Origin: Alphaproteobacteria bacterium | GTDB taxonomy: Bacteria; Pseudomonadota; Alphaproteobacteria; Rhizobiales; JAJFHC01 | Direction: 5' to 3' | NCBI GenBank assembly: GCA_021775805.1 | Contig: JAJFHD010000127.1 | Coordinates: 1-64,000 of the forward strand | Length of the DNA stretch: 64,000 nucleotides | Shown here: positions 1 through 8,783 of the stretch, piece after piece | How positions within the stretch are numbered: the stretch's first letter is position 1 | Layout of the letters: each line of letters begins with the position of its first letter | Notes under the pieces: model-generated | The model's database searches: none | Told to the model about the DNA's origin: nothing | The model's input: the letters and a program-made list of their open reading frames with translations, nothing else | Program-made: the position numbers and the translations under genes

Positions 1-276
1 AACCTGACACGCGCCATGGCCATGGAACTCGCGCCGAATATCCGTGTCAATTGCGTGTGTCCGGGCGTTGTCGAGACCGACATGGCCCGTGCCGGATTTG
101 CCATCGATGGAGATGAAGACGCCGGCATGCGCCAGCAGGCGAACCAGTACCCTGTGGGGCGGATCGGCACTGCGGACGAGGTCGCCACGGCAATCCTCTA
201 CCTGGCGTCGGACGCGGCCGGATTCATCAACGGCATCGCCCTGCCCATGGAAGGCGGGGCCACCGTCGGCAAGTAG
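1..276 (+). CDS. SDR family oxidoreductase, C-terminal part (cut by window start)
   Basis: The reading frame is already open at base 1 and runs 91 codons to a TAG. The visible part carries the segment after the catalytic Tyr-Lys of a classical short-chain dehydrogenase: an 'IRVNCVCPGVVETDM' block, where the PG motif follows the NAD(P) fold, then a variable substrate loop and the usual C-terminal 'ASDAAGFINGIALPMEGG' tail that closes the Rossmann fold. The active site and cofactor loop lie outside the window, so cofactor and substrate cannot be judged. It converges on the glxD-like gene with a 3-bp gap. Confidence 0.85.
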   Translation, partial: NLTRAMAMELAPNIRVNCVCPGVVETDMARAGFAIDGDEDAGMRQQANQYPVGRIGTADEVATAILYLASDAAGFINGIALPMEGGATVGK

Positions 277-279
277 CGC

Positions 280-1701
280 CTACCAGTTGAATTCCCGGTC
301 TATGCCGGCAAGCTTGACGCCCGTGAAGGCAGATGCTTCCAAGGACAGGGCGCGCAGGTCTTCCACTTCCAGGTTGTGCACCGTCGACTTGCCGCATGAC
401 TTGGCAAGCAATGTCACTTCCATTGTCATGGCAGTGAGAAAACGGGCGACCCGTTCAGCGCCGGCGGCCACGTCCATGCGCTTTTCGAGCTCCGGATCCT
501 GGGTTGTCACACCCACGGGGCACAGACCGGTGTGGCAATGGTGACACTTGCCCGGTGCCGTTCCAAGCTTGGCATAGTCGTCTTCGTAGCGCGGCGAGTT
601 GCAGCCCAGAGCCATCATCGCGGCATTGCCGATCATGACCGCGTCCGCTCCCAGCGCCAGGCACTTGGCCGCATCGACGCCCGACCGGATGCCGCCGGCC
701 GCCACGAGCGAGACCTTGCCGGTCATACCGCAGTCATCGAGCGCCTCCCGCGCCGCCCTGATCGCGGTCATGGTCGGGATGCCGGTGTGGTTGAGCAGCA
801 GTTCAGGTGACGCACCGGTACCGCCTTCCGCACCATCGACAACCACAATATCGGCACCGGCCTTGGCAGCGATCGCTACGTCATAGCGCGGCCGTGTTGC
901 GCCCATCTTGACGATGATTGGGACCTTGTAGTCGGTCGCAAGACGCAGTTCCTCGACCTTGACCTGCATGTCGTCGGCGCCGAGGAAATCAGGATGACGG
1001 ACCGTGGAACGCTGGTCGACCCCGATCGGCAGCGAGCGCATTTTCGCGACTCTGTCGGAGACCTTCATGCCGAGCAGCAAACCGCCTGTGCCTGGTTTGG
1101 CACCTTGGCCAACAGCGATTTCGATGGCATCGGCGCGGCGCAGGTGATCGAGGTCCAGCATGTAGCGCGACGGTGTCATCTGGTAGACCAGCTTGTCGGA
1201 TGCCTCGCGCTCGTCCTCGAGCATGCCGCCTTCACCGGTGCAGGTCATCGACCCAACCTTCGAAGCACCATAACCAAGCGCCGCCTTGGCATTGGCCGAG
1301 AGCGCACCGAACGACATCGACCCGATATAGATCGGGATATCGAGCACCAGCGGGTTTTCCACCAGCCCTGAACCGCCGCCCAAGACAGTCCGGCTGTCGC
1401 AGTTCTCACGATAGCCCTCAAGCGGCAGCCGCGTCATGGTCGCCGGCACGAACGTCAGGTCGTCGAATGTGGGCAGGCTCTTGTTGAACGAGTTGTAGCC
1501 GCGCACCTGGTAGCGCCCCAGTTGGGACAGGGCATGCACTTCGGAAATCGCTTCCGGCGTCCAGCGCGTGGAGCCACCCTGCTCGTAGGATGACGGCACC
1601 CCCGGCGGACGCCCCTCAATGGCGCCGTCCCGGAAAGAAACATCTTCTTCACTGGGAGCGTCAAACGGATACTGATAGGGGGTCTTCAGATCATCAGCCA
1701 T
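280..1701 (-). CDS. glxD: FMN-binding glutamate synthase-like protein (GlxD / N-methylglutamate synthase subunit C type)
   Basis: 473 residues matching the FMN and iron-sulfur synthase domain of glutamate synthase as a free-standing protein. Visible features are the TIM-barrel phosphate-binding region with 'GGTGASPELLLNHTGIP' near residue 295 and a cysteine cluster 'CHHCHTGLCPVGV' near residue 387 that should hold a 3Fe-4S cluster. In this family the domain aminates a 2-oxoacid with ammonia tunnelled from a glutaminase subunit; the N-methylglutamate synthase version uses methylamine and glutamate. It is the last gene of glxB-glxC-glxD and overlaps glxC by 16 bp. Without the glutamylmethylamide synthetase gene in view I cannot choose between N-methylglutamate synthase and another GlxBCD role. 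Confidence 0.88.
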   Translation of the reverse strand: MADDLKTPYQYPFDAPSEEDVSFRDGAIEGRPPGVPSSYEQGGSTRWTPEAISEVHALSQLGRYQVRGYNSFNKSLPTFDDLTFVPATMTRLPLEGYRENCDSRTVLGGGSGLVENPLVLDIPIYIGSMSFGALSANAKAALGYGASKVGSMTCTGEGGMLEDEREASDKLVYQMTPSRYMLDLDHLRRADAIEIAVGQGAKPGTGGLLLGMKVSDRVAKMRSLPIGVDQRSTVRHPDFLGADDMQVKVEELRLATDYKVPIIVKMGATRPRYDVAIAAKAGADIVVVDGAEGGTGASPELLLNHTGIPTMTAIRAAREALDDCGMTGKVSLVAAGGIRSGVDAAKCLALGADAVMIGNAAMMALGCNSPRYEDDYAKLGTAPGKCHHCHTGLCPVGVTTQDPELEKRMDVAAGAERVARFLTAMTMEVTLLAKSCGKSTVHNLEVEDLRALSLEASAFTGVKLAGIDREFNW

Positions 1702-2378
1702 GCATTCGCATCCCTGCTTTCAAAGTGCCAAAGTTTTTCAGCAGATACGATCTTCTGCCAGTCGCGTGTGGTGTCGTTGATGCCGCGGCTCTTCAACAGG
1801 TCCTCGATCGAGGCGACTTCCTCGGGCGTCGGCTCGACCACCTTGCTGTCGACGCCCAGGGACTTGATCGGCCCGGCCACCCAGACCTCGCCGCCCCACA
1901 GGCTGTCGGCACAGGCATCGTCCGCGCCGCCAAGCGCGATGATACGCCCCGCATGGGCCATGAAGCCCGAGAGATAGCCGATCTTGCCCTCGACAATGAT
2001 GTCGCCGCCCTTCATGGCAACGCCGCAGCGCGGTCCGGCATCGCCCTTGACGTGGATGACGCCGCCCAGCATGGAAGCACCGCATGACATGCCGGCATAG
2101 CCGCCCACGGTGATATCTCCGCTGGCCATCGCTTCGCCCACGCCCCATCCGGCGTTGCGTTCAATGTCAATCGTGGCACCGTTGTTGAGACCACCGCAGT
2201 AATATCCAACGCTGCCTTCGAAATGCAGCGTGGCACCCGCCGGCAAACCGACGCCAAGATTGTGTCTTGATCGGGTATCGCGCAGGGTCAAATGACCTCC
2301 GGCATTGGCGGCCGCCTGGATTTCCGTATGCACTTCCCTGATCGGCCGGTCGGCGACAGTGATGATCGGATCACTCAT
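1686..2378 (-). CDS. glxC: GXGXG-domain protein (GlxC / N-methylglutamate synthase subunit B type)
   Basis: 230 residues made almost entirely of the right-handed beta-helix GXGXG repeats found at the C-terminus of large glutamate synthase subunits, for example 'YYCGGLNNGATIDIERNAG', 'GGYAGMSCGASMLGG' and 'GKIGYLSGFMAHAGRII'. In the one-chain enzyme this domain is structural; here it is a separate subunit between the glutaminase and FMN subunits. Its start overlaps the glxB stop by 4 bp and its end overlaps the glxD start by 16 bp, so the three are probably translationally coupled and form one complex. Confidence 0.9.
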   Translation of the reverse strand: MSDPIITVADRPIREVHTEIQAAANAGGHLTLRDTRSRHNLGVGLPAGATLHFEGSVGYYCGGLNNGATIDIERNAGWGVGEAMASGDITVGGYAGMSCGASMLGGVIHVKGDAGPRCGVAMKGGDIIVEGKIGYLSGFMAHAGRIIALGGADDACADSLWGGEVWVAGPIKSLGVDSKVVEPTPEEVASIEDLLKSRGINDTTRDWQKIVSAEKLWHFESRDANAWLMI

Positions 2379-3319
2379 GCCGCTGCTCTTTGCTCGCCAA
2401 CGGCCCAGGTGTTCATCAGGCTGGGGCCGTCATAATTGATGATATCAACTTCGCCCGGGCAGACCTTGCGCACGGCCTGTTCTTCCGTGGCGGCCGCCAG
2501 CGTGCCGTTTTCTTCGACCGTCACCAGCGGTTTCATGGCAAAGCGGTCCTTGGCAAAACCCATGCTGTCGAGGTTCGAAATAAGGTAGGTGAAAACGCCG
2601 TCGATCGACGTGATCGATTTCCTGAGCGCCTGCTCCTGGGTAAGTCCCTTGCTCATCTGGTCGGAGATCCAAACAGCGATCAACTCGCTATCGTTCTGCG
2701 TCATGAAGCGATAGCCTGCTCTCTCCAGGCGTTCACGCCAGGTGTAATAGTCCGTAATTTGACCATTATGAACGATGGCCACGTCGGGAAACGGGCGTGC
2801 CCAGAACGGGTGACTTGCGGTCGGCGACACATCAGATTCCGTCGCCAGCCGCGCATGGCCCAACCCATGGGTGCCGATCATGTCGCGCACATTATGTTTG
2901 TCCGCCACCTCTTCGGCGCCGCCCAGGTCCTTGATGATTTCCAGCGACCGTCCGACCGACTGAACCTCGATGCGCTGGGCAATCGTGTCGGTCTGTTTGG
3001 TCCATGCCTCCATTGAACCGGGTACCTTGATTGTCATGCGCACGGTTACATGGGCGGTCCTGGCGTCGTCCCAGGTCGGATCGCTCAGGAAATCGGAGTC
3101 GTGTTCCCGCAGGATTTCGAGAAAATCCTCCAGATCCTTTGACAGTCCCGCCCGGTCGCGCACCATGGCCCGCACAACATATCCCTCGTCGAGATGGGGT
3201 CCATAGACCGCGAAACCCGTTGAATCAGCACCTCTGTGCCTTTGAGCCTCCATCAGGTCCACGAGTTCGTTGCCGACCCGTCCGGGACCGCTCAATATCC
3301 GTCCTGCAATGCCACACAT
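2375..3319 (-). CDS. glxB: Class II glutamine amidotransferase (GlxB / N-methylglutamate synthase subunit A type)
   Basis: 314 residues starting MCGIAGRI, so Cys2 becomes the N-terminal nucleophile after Met removal, as in all class II (Ntn) glutaminases. The later 'THGLGHARLATESDVSPTASHPFW' and 'VAIVHNGQITDY' blocks are the glutamine-binding region of this fold. It should hydrolyse glutamine and pass ammonia to GlxD. It is the first gene of the glxBCD operon, and a 15-bp palindrome shared with the transporter and regulator genes lies 17 bp upstream of its start. Confidence 0.9.
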   Translation of the reverse strand: MCGIAGRILSGPGRVGNELVDLMEAQRHRGADSTGFAVYGPHLDEGYVVRAMVRDRAGLSKDLEDFLEILREHDSDFLSDPTWDDARTAHVTVRMTIKVPGSMEAWTKQTDTIAQRIEVQSVGRSLEIIKDLGGAEEVADKHNVRDMIGTHGLGHARLATESDVSPTASHPFWARPFPDVAIVHNGQITDYYTWRERLERAGYRFMTQNDSELIAVWISDQMSKGLTQEQALRKSITSIDGVFTYLISNLDSMGFAKDRFAMKPLVTVEENGTLAAATEEQAVRKVCPGEVDIINYDGPSLMNTWAVGEQRAAA

Positions 3320-3336
3320 GAATTCATGGCTCCTTT

Positions 3337-3351
3337 TGTATACTGTATACA
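3337..3351. promoter_or_regulatory. GntR-type operator upstream of glxB
   Basis: Perfect inverted repeat TGTATACTGTATACA (7-bp arms around one central base). The identical 15-mer occurs at 8784-8798, and a one-mismatch copy at 8241-8255. It sits between the livF end and the glxB start, so it should govern glxBCD. FCD-type GntR proteins usually bind short palindromes of this size, and the GntR gene at 8814 is the obvious candidate binder. Confidence 0.7.
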
Positions 3352-3388
3352 GTAGTCGCTATAGCCTTATTCCTCAAGCCCCGATTGC

Positions 3389-4093
3389 TCAGGATCCGAA
3401 ATAGGCTTCCTTGATATGGTCCTCGCCTTTCAATTCCTCTGCCGTACCGCTCAGCCGGATTTCACCGGTTTCCAGCACGTAGATGTGCTGGGCAAGGCTC
3501 ATGGTGAAATTGACATTCTGTTCGGTGATGATGATTGTCAGGCCGGTTTGCTCGTTCAACCGGCGCAGGGCAGCAGCAATATCGAGGCAGACCTTCGGTG
3601 AGAGGCCGATGGTCGGCTCATCAACCAGCAGCAATGCCGGGCTCGTCATCAGGGCGCGGCCCAGCGACACCATCTGGCGCTCGCCGCCGCTCTGGGTGCC
3701 GGTTTCCTGAGCCTGGCGCTGCTCAAGCACCGGGAAAAGGTCAAACACAAGCCGAAGGTTCTCGTCTACCTTGTCACGCGATGTGTAGGCACCCACAAGC
3801 AGGTTTTCCTTGACCCCCATGAAGGGGAAGAGATTGCCGCGCTCGGGTGCATAGCCGATGCCGGCTTTTACATTCTGTGCCGGTGTGCGACTGGAAATGT
3901 CGGCGCCGTCGAAACGCACTGTACCGGTCGTCGTGGTCATCCCCATGATGGAATCGAGCAGGGTCGACTTGCCGGCACCGTTCGGGCCGATGATGCCGAC
4001 GATCGTGCCTGGCTCGACGTCCATGGAGACACCGTGCAACGCCCTGGCCTTGCCGTAGAATGCTTCGAGATTTGAGACTTCCAGGAGCGCCAT
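3389..4093 (-). CDS. livF: Branched-chain amino acid-type ABC transporter ATP-binding protein (LivF-like)
   Basis: An ABC ATPase with Walker A 'GPNGAGKST', signature 'SGGERQM' and Walker B 'LLLVDEPTIGL', followed by the 'IIITEQNVNFTMSLAQHIYVLETG' segment typical of LivF. The ATG at 4093 (MALLEVSNL) fits the family start better than an upstream GTG at 4120. Last gene of livKHMGF; it energises the importer from the cytoplasmic face together with LivG. The 39-bp gap to livG is small, so one transcript is likely. Confidence 0.9.
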   Translation of the reverse strand: MALLEVSNLEAFYGKARALHGVSMDVEPGTIVGIIGPNGAGKSTLLDSIMGMTTTTGTVRFDGADISSRTPAQNVKAGIGYAPERGNLFPFMGVKENLLVGAYTSRDKVDENLRLVFDLFPVLEQRQAQETGTQSGGERQMVSLGRALMTSPALLLVDEPTIGLSPKVCLDIAAALRRLNEQTGLTIIITEQNVNFTMSLAQHIYVLETGEIRLSGTAEELKGEDHIKEAYFGS

Positions 4094-4132
4094 TTTCTCA
4101 TTTCGCAAGGACTGCAACACGAACGTCGTGTG

Positions 4133-4861
4133 TCACTGGCCCAGATACGCCTCCTGTACGCTTTTGTCTGCGATCACTTCGTCGAACGTGCCTTCCGCGA
4201 TTGTCGCTCCAAACGACATCGCCACCACCCGGTCGACCAGAGGCGCCAGCGACCGCAGGTCGTGACTGACGATGACGTAGGTCAGTCCCTGTTTTCGTTT
4301 CTCCATCAGCAACTCGGAGATCTGACTGATCTCCCCGACCGTCAGACCGGCAAAGACTTCATCGAGCAGCAACAGTTTCGGATCCGCGGCAATCGTCCTG
4401 GCCAGTTCCAGCCGCCGCAGGTCGCCCATGGACAGCTCACTCGGGTATTGCGCGAACTCCCGTTCGCCAAAGCCGACACTGCGTGCGATTTCCATCTCAC
4501 GCTCCACATCCGGAGCGCTCATGATCATGGCGCGCACGCTGTCCGGCATCATGCCGACCTGAATGTTGCCCGACACCGGCATCTCGTGGAAAGGACGGGG
4601 AACCTGATAGGTGCGAACAATGCCGCGTTTGACCCGTTCGTGGGTGGGCTGTCGCGAGATTTCCTCGCCTTGGAAATAGATCTCGCCTGCAGTTTGTTTG
4701 AGCTCGGCCATGACCAGATTGAAGATGGTCGTCTTGCCCGCCCCATTGGGCCCGATCAGACCAAGCGACTCGCCCTCATTCACATGAAACGAGATATCGT
4801 TGACCGCAATCAGTCCGCCAAAGCGCTTGTTCAGGCGCTTGATTTCCAAGAGCGGGGTCAT
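4133..4861 (-). CDS. livG: Branched-chain amino acid-type ABC transporter ATP-binding protein (LivG-like)
   Basis: 242 residues with Walker A 'GPNGAGKTT', Walker B 'LLLLDEVFAGL' and switch His in 'VIVSHDL'. The signature reads 'LSMGDLRRLELAR' rather than the common LSYGQQR form, a modest divergence. It overlaps the livM stop by 4 bp, showing translational coupling. Together with LivF it forms the ATPase pair of the importer. The solute cannot be inferred from the ATPase; the link to glxBCD suggests a nitrogen compound. Confidence 0.9.
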   Translation of the reverse strand: MTPLLEIKRLNKRFGGLIAVNDISFHVNEGESLGLIGPNGAGKTTIFNLVMAELKQTAGEIYFQGEEISRQPTHERVKRGIVRTYQVPRPFHEMPVSGNIQVGMMPDSVRAMIMSAPDVEREMEIARSVGFGEREFAQYPSELSMGDLRRLELARTIAADPKLLLLDEVFAGLTVGEISQISELLMEKRKQGLTYVIVSHDLRSLAPLVDRVVAMSFGATIAEGTFDEVIADKSVQEAYLGQ

Positions 4862-5811
4862 GACCTGGCGCCCTTCGTGAGTGACCCGTAGAGCCTCTGG
4901 ATAATGTTTATCAGGCCTTTGGGTTCCAGCACATACACCACCAGGGCGATCAGCCCGTAGAGGAAGTAACGCTCAGTTCCCGGTATGTACGGCCTCAGGT
5001 ACTCCAGCAGAAACGTCAGGAAAAAGGCGCCGAGTATCGGGCCGATGATTGTCGACGCACCACCCAGCAATGCTGCAATCAGGATCGTGAAGAGAAAGTT
5101 GATGTCGAATATGTTGCGTGGCGCAATTGATCCCAAATAATGGACATAGAGTGCGCCGCCGACACCGGCGACAAAGGCACTGAGCATGAACGCAAACAGT
5201 TTCAGCTTGGTGGTATTCAGTCCGCTGCTTTTGACGGCATCTTCGTCCATCCGGATGGCGCTTAGTGCAGTACCAATCCGTGTTCGAACGATCAACCAGA
5301 GGCCGAGTCCAACCACGAACATCACGCAGAACGAGATGTAATAGTTCGGCACTGCACCCGAAGCGAGCGTCGGTATCCCTGAAAGCCCCCTGGTGCCGCC
5401 GGTAATATCGGGACGGACCACCTGGGTGAGCTGATACATCAGTTCCATGAAGGCCAGTGTCACCAGGGCGAAATAGGTGCCGCGGATCCGCAGTGCCGGC
5501 AGGAAGAAAAGTGTACCTCCGATCATGGTGGCGAGGACCGCCGCCGGAATGCTCAGGTACAGAGGCATATCAAGGTGGTAGGTCAGCATCGCGGTGGTAT
5601 AGCCGGCGATGCCGATCAGAAAGGGATGGCCGAAACTAATATACCCGGTACGCCCTGACAGCACGTCCCAACTCATGGCGAAGATCGCCAGGTAGTTGGC
5701 AAAAATCATGATACGCAGATCGCCCGACCTTGCGAAAAGCGGCATGGCAAGCATTACGACGGCAAACACAGCCCATCCCATCAGGGGCTTTGTCAGTGCA
5801 GTCCGGTCCAT
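4858..5811 (-). CDS. livM: Branched-chain amino acid-type ABC transporter permease (LivM-like)
   Basis: 317 residues, strongly hydrophobic with about eight to ten membrane segments, and the LivM hallmark regions 'WDVLSGRTGYISFGHPFLIGI', 'RIRGTYFALVTLAF' and 'GGASTIIGPILGAFFLTFL'. It pairs with LivH to form the inner-membrane channel. Stop and start overlap with livG (4 bp), and it follows livH with a 2-bp gap, so the permease and ATPase genes are one coupled block. Confidence 0.9.
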   Translation of the reverse strand: MDRTALTKPLMGWAVFAVVMLAMPLFARSGDLRIMIFANYLAIFAMSWDVLSGRTGYISFGHPFLIGIAGYTTAMLTYHLDMPLYLSIPAAVLATMIGGTLFFLPALRIRGTYFALVTLAFMELMYQLTQVVRPDITGGTRGLSGIPTLASGAVPNYYISFCVMFVVGLGLWLIVRTRIGTALSAIRMDEDAVKSSGLNTTKLKLFAFMLSAFVAGVGGALYVHYLGSIAPRNIFDINFLFTILIAALLGGASTIIGPILGAFFLTFLLEYLRPYIPGTERYFLYGLIALVVYVLEPKGLINIIQRLYGSLTKGARS

Positions 5812-5813
5812 GC

Positions 5814-6665
5814 CTAGAGTTCCTCTTTGCCGAAGAGCCCTTTGGGCGTGACCACCAGAACGATGATGATGAGAGCCATGGTGAACACACCGCGCAGTTC
5901 AGCCGCGATCAGCGAGGTCGTGATGGTCTCCATGAAGCCAATTATATGCGCGACGATCAGACTGCCGACAATGCTGCCGATGCCGCCGATCACCACGACA
6001 GCGACTGCGATAATGAGCGGTGCCACCCACATCGCCGGATCGAGCTGGGTATAGGTTGCAAAGAAGACACCGGCCACTGCACCGAGCCCTCCGGAGATCG
6101 CCCAGGTCACCATGCTTATGCGGCGCGGGTCGACGCCGGATACCATGGCGCCTTTTCGATCCATGGAAACCGCCTGAATGGCACGGCCTAAATGGGTCTT
6201 TCGCACAAACACCAGAAGTCCACCTAATATGAACCAGCTTGCCACCGTCGCCAGCATAATGTTGTAGGTGACGGTAATGCCCTCGACCCGCCAGACACCG
6301 TTGACCAGAGGCCACATGGTCCGCGATGAAGCTGAGAACATGATGATGATTGCCGATTGCATGACGACGGCAAGGATCAATGTCGAAATCTCTACAGCCA
6401 CCGGATCGTTTTCCAGCCGCCGCACCAGGAATTGATAGGTCGCCACGGCGAAGGCGACACCGGCGGCGACGGCCAGGACAAAACCGACGATCTTTGGAAA
6501 ATGCATCACCTGCACGGCCTGGTAATAGGCATAGCCGCCGACCATGATGTAGATGCCATAGGACAGATTGAGCACCCGTCCAACGCTGAAGATCATGGTG
6601 AAGCCAACGGCGATCAGCGCGTATAATCCACTGAGCAGAAGGCCTTGAATGATGATTTGGGCCAT
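5814..6665 (-). CDS. livH: Branched-chain amino acid-type ABC transporter permease (LivH-like)
   Basis: 283 residues, multi-spanning, with LivH features: 'GLLSGLYALIAVGFTMIFSVGRVLNLSYG' at the N-terminus and 'VVIGGIGSIVGSLIVAHIIGFME' near residue 225. It lies 184 bp downstream of the binding-protein gene, behind a strong hairpin (6815-6840), and 2 bp before livM. It forms the membrane channel with LivM. Confidence 0.9.
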   Translation of the reverse strand: MAQIIIQGLLLSGLYALIAVGFTMIFSVGRVLNLSYGIYIMVGGYAYYQAVQVMHFPKIVGFVLAVAAGVAFAVATYQFLVRRLENDPVAVEISTLILAVVMQSAIIIMFSASSRTMWPLVNGVWRVEGITVTYNIMLATVASWFILGGLLVFVRKTHLGRAIQAVSMDRKGAMVSGVDPRRISMVTWAISGGLGAVAGVFFATYTQLDPAMWVAPLIIAVAVVVIGGIGSIVGSLIVAHIIGFMETITTSLIAAELRGVFTMALIIIVLVVTPKGLFGKEEL

Positions 6666-6814
6666 GTCTCTTGATCAGCTTTCCGGTCGATGCGAGCGCT
6701 GGAACCCTGCCTCTGTGGAAATGTCGGCATTGCCCACGGAGAGGGGTTTGAGATGCGCCGTCACCTGGACGGCAGTCCCGGTTCCACATGTCGCCCATGA
6801 GTTGAAAGTCGATC

Positions 6815-6840
6815 GGCAACCCGGCGATGACCGGGTTGCC
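6815..6840 (-). terminator. Hairpin between binding-protein gene and permease genes
   Basis: GGCAACCCGG (6815-6824) pairs perfectly with CCGGGTTGCC (6831-6840) around a 6-base loop. It lies 10 bp after the stop of the binding-protein gene on its strand and has no U-tract. That favours a partial attenuator or a 3' stabiliser that lets binding protein be made in excess of permease over a true terminator. Confidence 0.6.
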
Positions 6841-6849
6841 GGGATTTGC

Positions 6850-8163
6850 CTACTTCTTCACCCAGGACGGGACCTTGAATTCGCCGGTGGCGAATTTCGG
6901 CGGATAGACGACGGCGTTCGTGCCGTCTTCATACCACTGGATCACGACCATCGACGGAGCACCGTCATCATAAGGTGCTGTGATGTCGAACCTGATGTTG
7001 TGGGTATATTCGCGTTTGGTCCGCGGCTCGATTTCGCCGGGCTTCCAGAAGCCGTAACGAAGCCACATCTTGCCGTCTTTCTTGATGATGATGTCTTCGT
7101 TTTCCATCTCCTTGACCCACTTGTCCAGGGGGGCGAAACCGCCGGCACGTTCTGCCGCTGCAACCGCGTTGTACATGCCGTAGTAGGCGTTGAAGCCGTT
7201 GAAGTGCGGGAAGGTCGGACGATCGTCGCCGTATTTGGCCTTGTACTTTTCAACAAATGCCTTTGAACGGTCGTCGAGCGCAAAACCAACGGACGGTACC
7301 GGGCTGAGCGTCGAGATACCGCCACCGGCACCGCCCGTATCGTCCCAGTATTCCTGACCCAGCGCACCAACGTTGACACCGGTCATGGCCAGCGGTACCT
7401 GCAGCTTCACGTATTGCGAAGAGACCACCTGGCTTTTGACCGAAGAGATGATGTAGATGAAATCTGCACCGGAGTTGGTCACCTTGTTGAAGATCGGCGC
7501 AAAGTCCACCGTGTTGATGTCGTAGACAATTGTGTCGACCACTTCGATGCCGGCTTCAGGGGCCAGAACGTCTTTCACCAGACCATGGATGGCTCCGCCG
7601 AAGGCCGTATCTTCCTGGAGAATGACGACCTTTTTCCAGCCCATCTTCTTGCCCAGAACGTCCTTGCCGAAGTCGATGTAGAGCGTCGCAAGGGCTTCGT
7701 CGGAGGCGACGTTCATGAAGTACATTTTGTACTTGTCGTACTCCTTCACGACCTTGTCGATAATGCCGATGTAAGATGTCCAGGTGTCGAGCGTCGGGGT
7801 TCTGTACTCGACCATCCGGGGCAGCCAGCCCAGGGACACGTCGTCGATGCTGCCGGAGATGATGAAATCGGCCTTTTCGGTTTCGTTCAGGTATTCATAG
7901 GCCTTGATGCCTTCGGTCACGTCCTCGCGGGTGTCCGCCTTGACAAGTCTGATCTTGCGGCCGCCGAGCATGCCGCCCTTGGCGTTAATTTCCTCAATGG
8001 CGATTTCAGCGCCGCGCAGGGTGCTGCGACCGGTGTCGGACGCAAACGATCCGATGAAGCCGACGACAACGTCGTCAGCGGCAGAAACCGGGTTTGAAAG
8101 GCCGAACGTCAGTGCCACGGCCGCCGCGGCAGCAGTGGATGCAAAGAGTTTACAAAGTTTCAT
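6850..8163 (-). CDS. ABC transporter substrate-binding protein (LivK/amide-urea type)
   Basis: 437 residues. A Sec signal peptide (basic start, hydrophobic Ala-rich stretch, cleavage near 'PVSA-ADD') is followed by a type I periplasmic-binding fold: 'VGFIGSFASDTGRSTLRGAEIAIEEINAKGG', then 'GGRKIRLVKADTRED'. It captures solute in the periplasm for LivHMGF. It is the first gene of the importer operon; its promoter region holds a one-mismatch copy of the 15-bp palindrome. The ligand is unknown; a substrate or precursor of the GlxBCD enzyme is the simplest idea. Confidence 0.9.
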   Translation of the reverse strand: MKLCKLFASTAAAAAVALTFGLSNPVSAADDVVVGFIGSFASDTGRSTLRGAEIAIEEINAKGGMLGGRKIRLVKADTREDVTEGIKAYEYLNETEKADFIISGSIDDVSLGWLPRMVEYRTPTLDTWTSYIGIIDKVVKEYDKYKMYFMNVASDEALATLYIDFGKDVLGKKMGWKKVVILQEDTAFGGAIHGLVKDVLAPEAGIEVVDTIVYDINTVDFAPIFNKVTNSGADFIYIISSVKSQVVSSQYVKLQVPLAMTGVNVGALGQEYWDDTGGAGGGISTLSPVPSVGFALDDRSKAFVEKYKAKYGDDRPTFPHFNGFNAYYGMYNAVAAAERAGGFAPLDKWVKEMENEDIIIKKDGKMWLRYGFWKPGEIEPRTKREYTHNIRFDITAPYDDGAPSMVVIQWYEDGTNAVVYPPKFATGEFKVPSWVKK

Positions 8164-8240
8164 AATTCCTCCCGTTTTTGCTTGCTGCCGGCCTTGCGGA
8201 TTTTGTCATCCTCGGTGTTTTCACATTCGGCGAACAGCTT

Positions 8241-8255
8241 TGTATTCAGTATACA
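8241..8255. promoter_or_regulatory. GntR-type operator upstream of the binding-protein gene
   Basis: TGTATTCAGTATACA, matching the TGTATAC-N-GTATACA palindrome with one mismatch in the left arm. It lies 78 bp upstream of the start at 8163 in the 210-bp gap before the importer operon. The rest of that gap (8164-8373) shows no other feature. Confidence 0.65.
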
Positions 8256-8373
8256 ACCGCCTTTTCGAATTACCATGAGGCCGGGTCCAAGTCAATGAAA
8301 CTGACGCGACGGCGTTGGTGGACGGCTACCGATCCCGGCTCGGGCTTCAACGCCTGAGCCGTGCGGAACAGTG

Positions 8374-8775
8374 TCAGCGAGGATCAATGTTCCCGTCAGC
8401 ATCGTGGATCACCGCGTCCACCTCGATTTCGATCATCATGCCGGGTGTCGTCAGGCCGGCCTCGACGCCGGTCGTGACCGGTTCGATGCCAACGAAAATT
8501 TCACCGTGGGCTCGCACAAATTCACCACCGCCCTTGATGTCGGAAAAAAAAGCACGGGTGCGCACCACATGGCGCATTTCGGCGCCCACGGACTCCAACG
8601 CTTCTTCAATACGCTTGAAGATGAACAGGGTCTGGGTATAGGTGTCGCCGGGCGCATGGAGTTTGCCGCTGGGCTCAACCGCGGTCGTGCCGGCCACATA
8701 AACGAAGGGCCCCACGCGCTTGGCCCGGGAATAGGAGCCGATTTTTTCAAACCGCCCGCCACCTGACACCGTCAT
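8374..8775 (-). CDS. Rid family (YjgF/YER057c/UK114) protein
   Basis: 133 residues with the Rid chorismate-mutase-like fold: 'FVYVAGTTAVEPSGK', 'VRTRAFFSDIKGGGEFVRAHGEIF' and a C-terminal 'MIEIEVDAVIH' strand. RidA proteins hydrolyse reactive enamine or imine intermediates; other Rid clades act in specific catabolic routes. The ATG at 8775 gives the usual family N-terminus; ATG 8784 and GTG 8799 are in frame but lie in or across the operator palindrome. Divergent from the GntR gene. It could remove imines made during the amino-donor metabolism encoded next door. Confidence 0.85.
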   Translation of the reverse strand: MTVSGGGRFEKIGSYSRAKRVGPFVYVAGTTAVEPSGKLHAPGDTYTQTLFIFKRIEEALESVGAEMRHVVRTRAFFSDIKGGGEFVRAHGEIFVGIEPVTTGVEAGLTTPGMMIEIEVDAVIHDADGNIDPR

Positions 8776-8783
8776 CACAACCA

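Noticed and set aside
280-1701. glxD as the large subunit of ordinary glutamate synthase (gltB)
   Set aside because: It lacks the glutaminase and GXGXG domains, which are separate genes here, and no gltD-type small subunit is adjacent.
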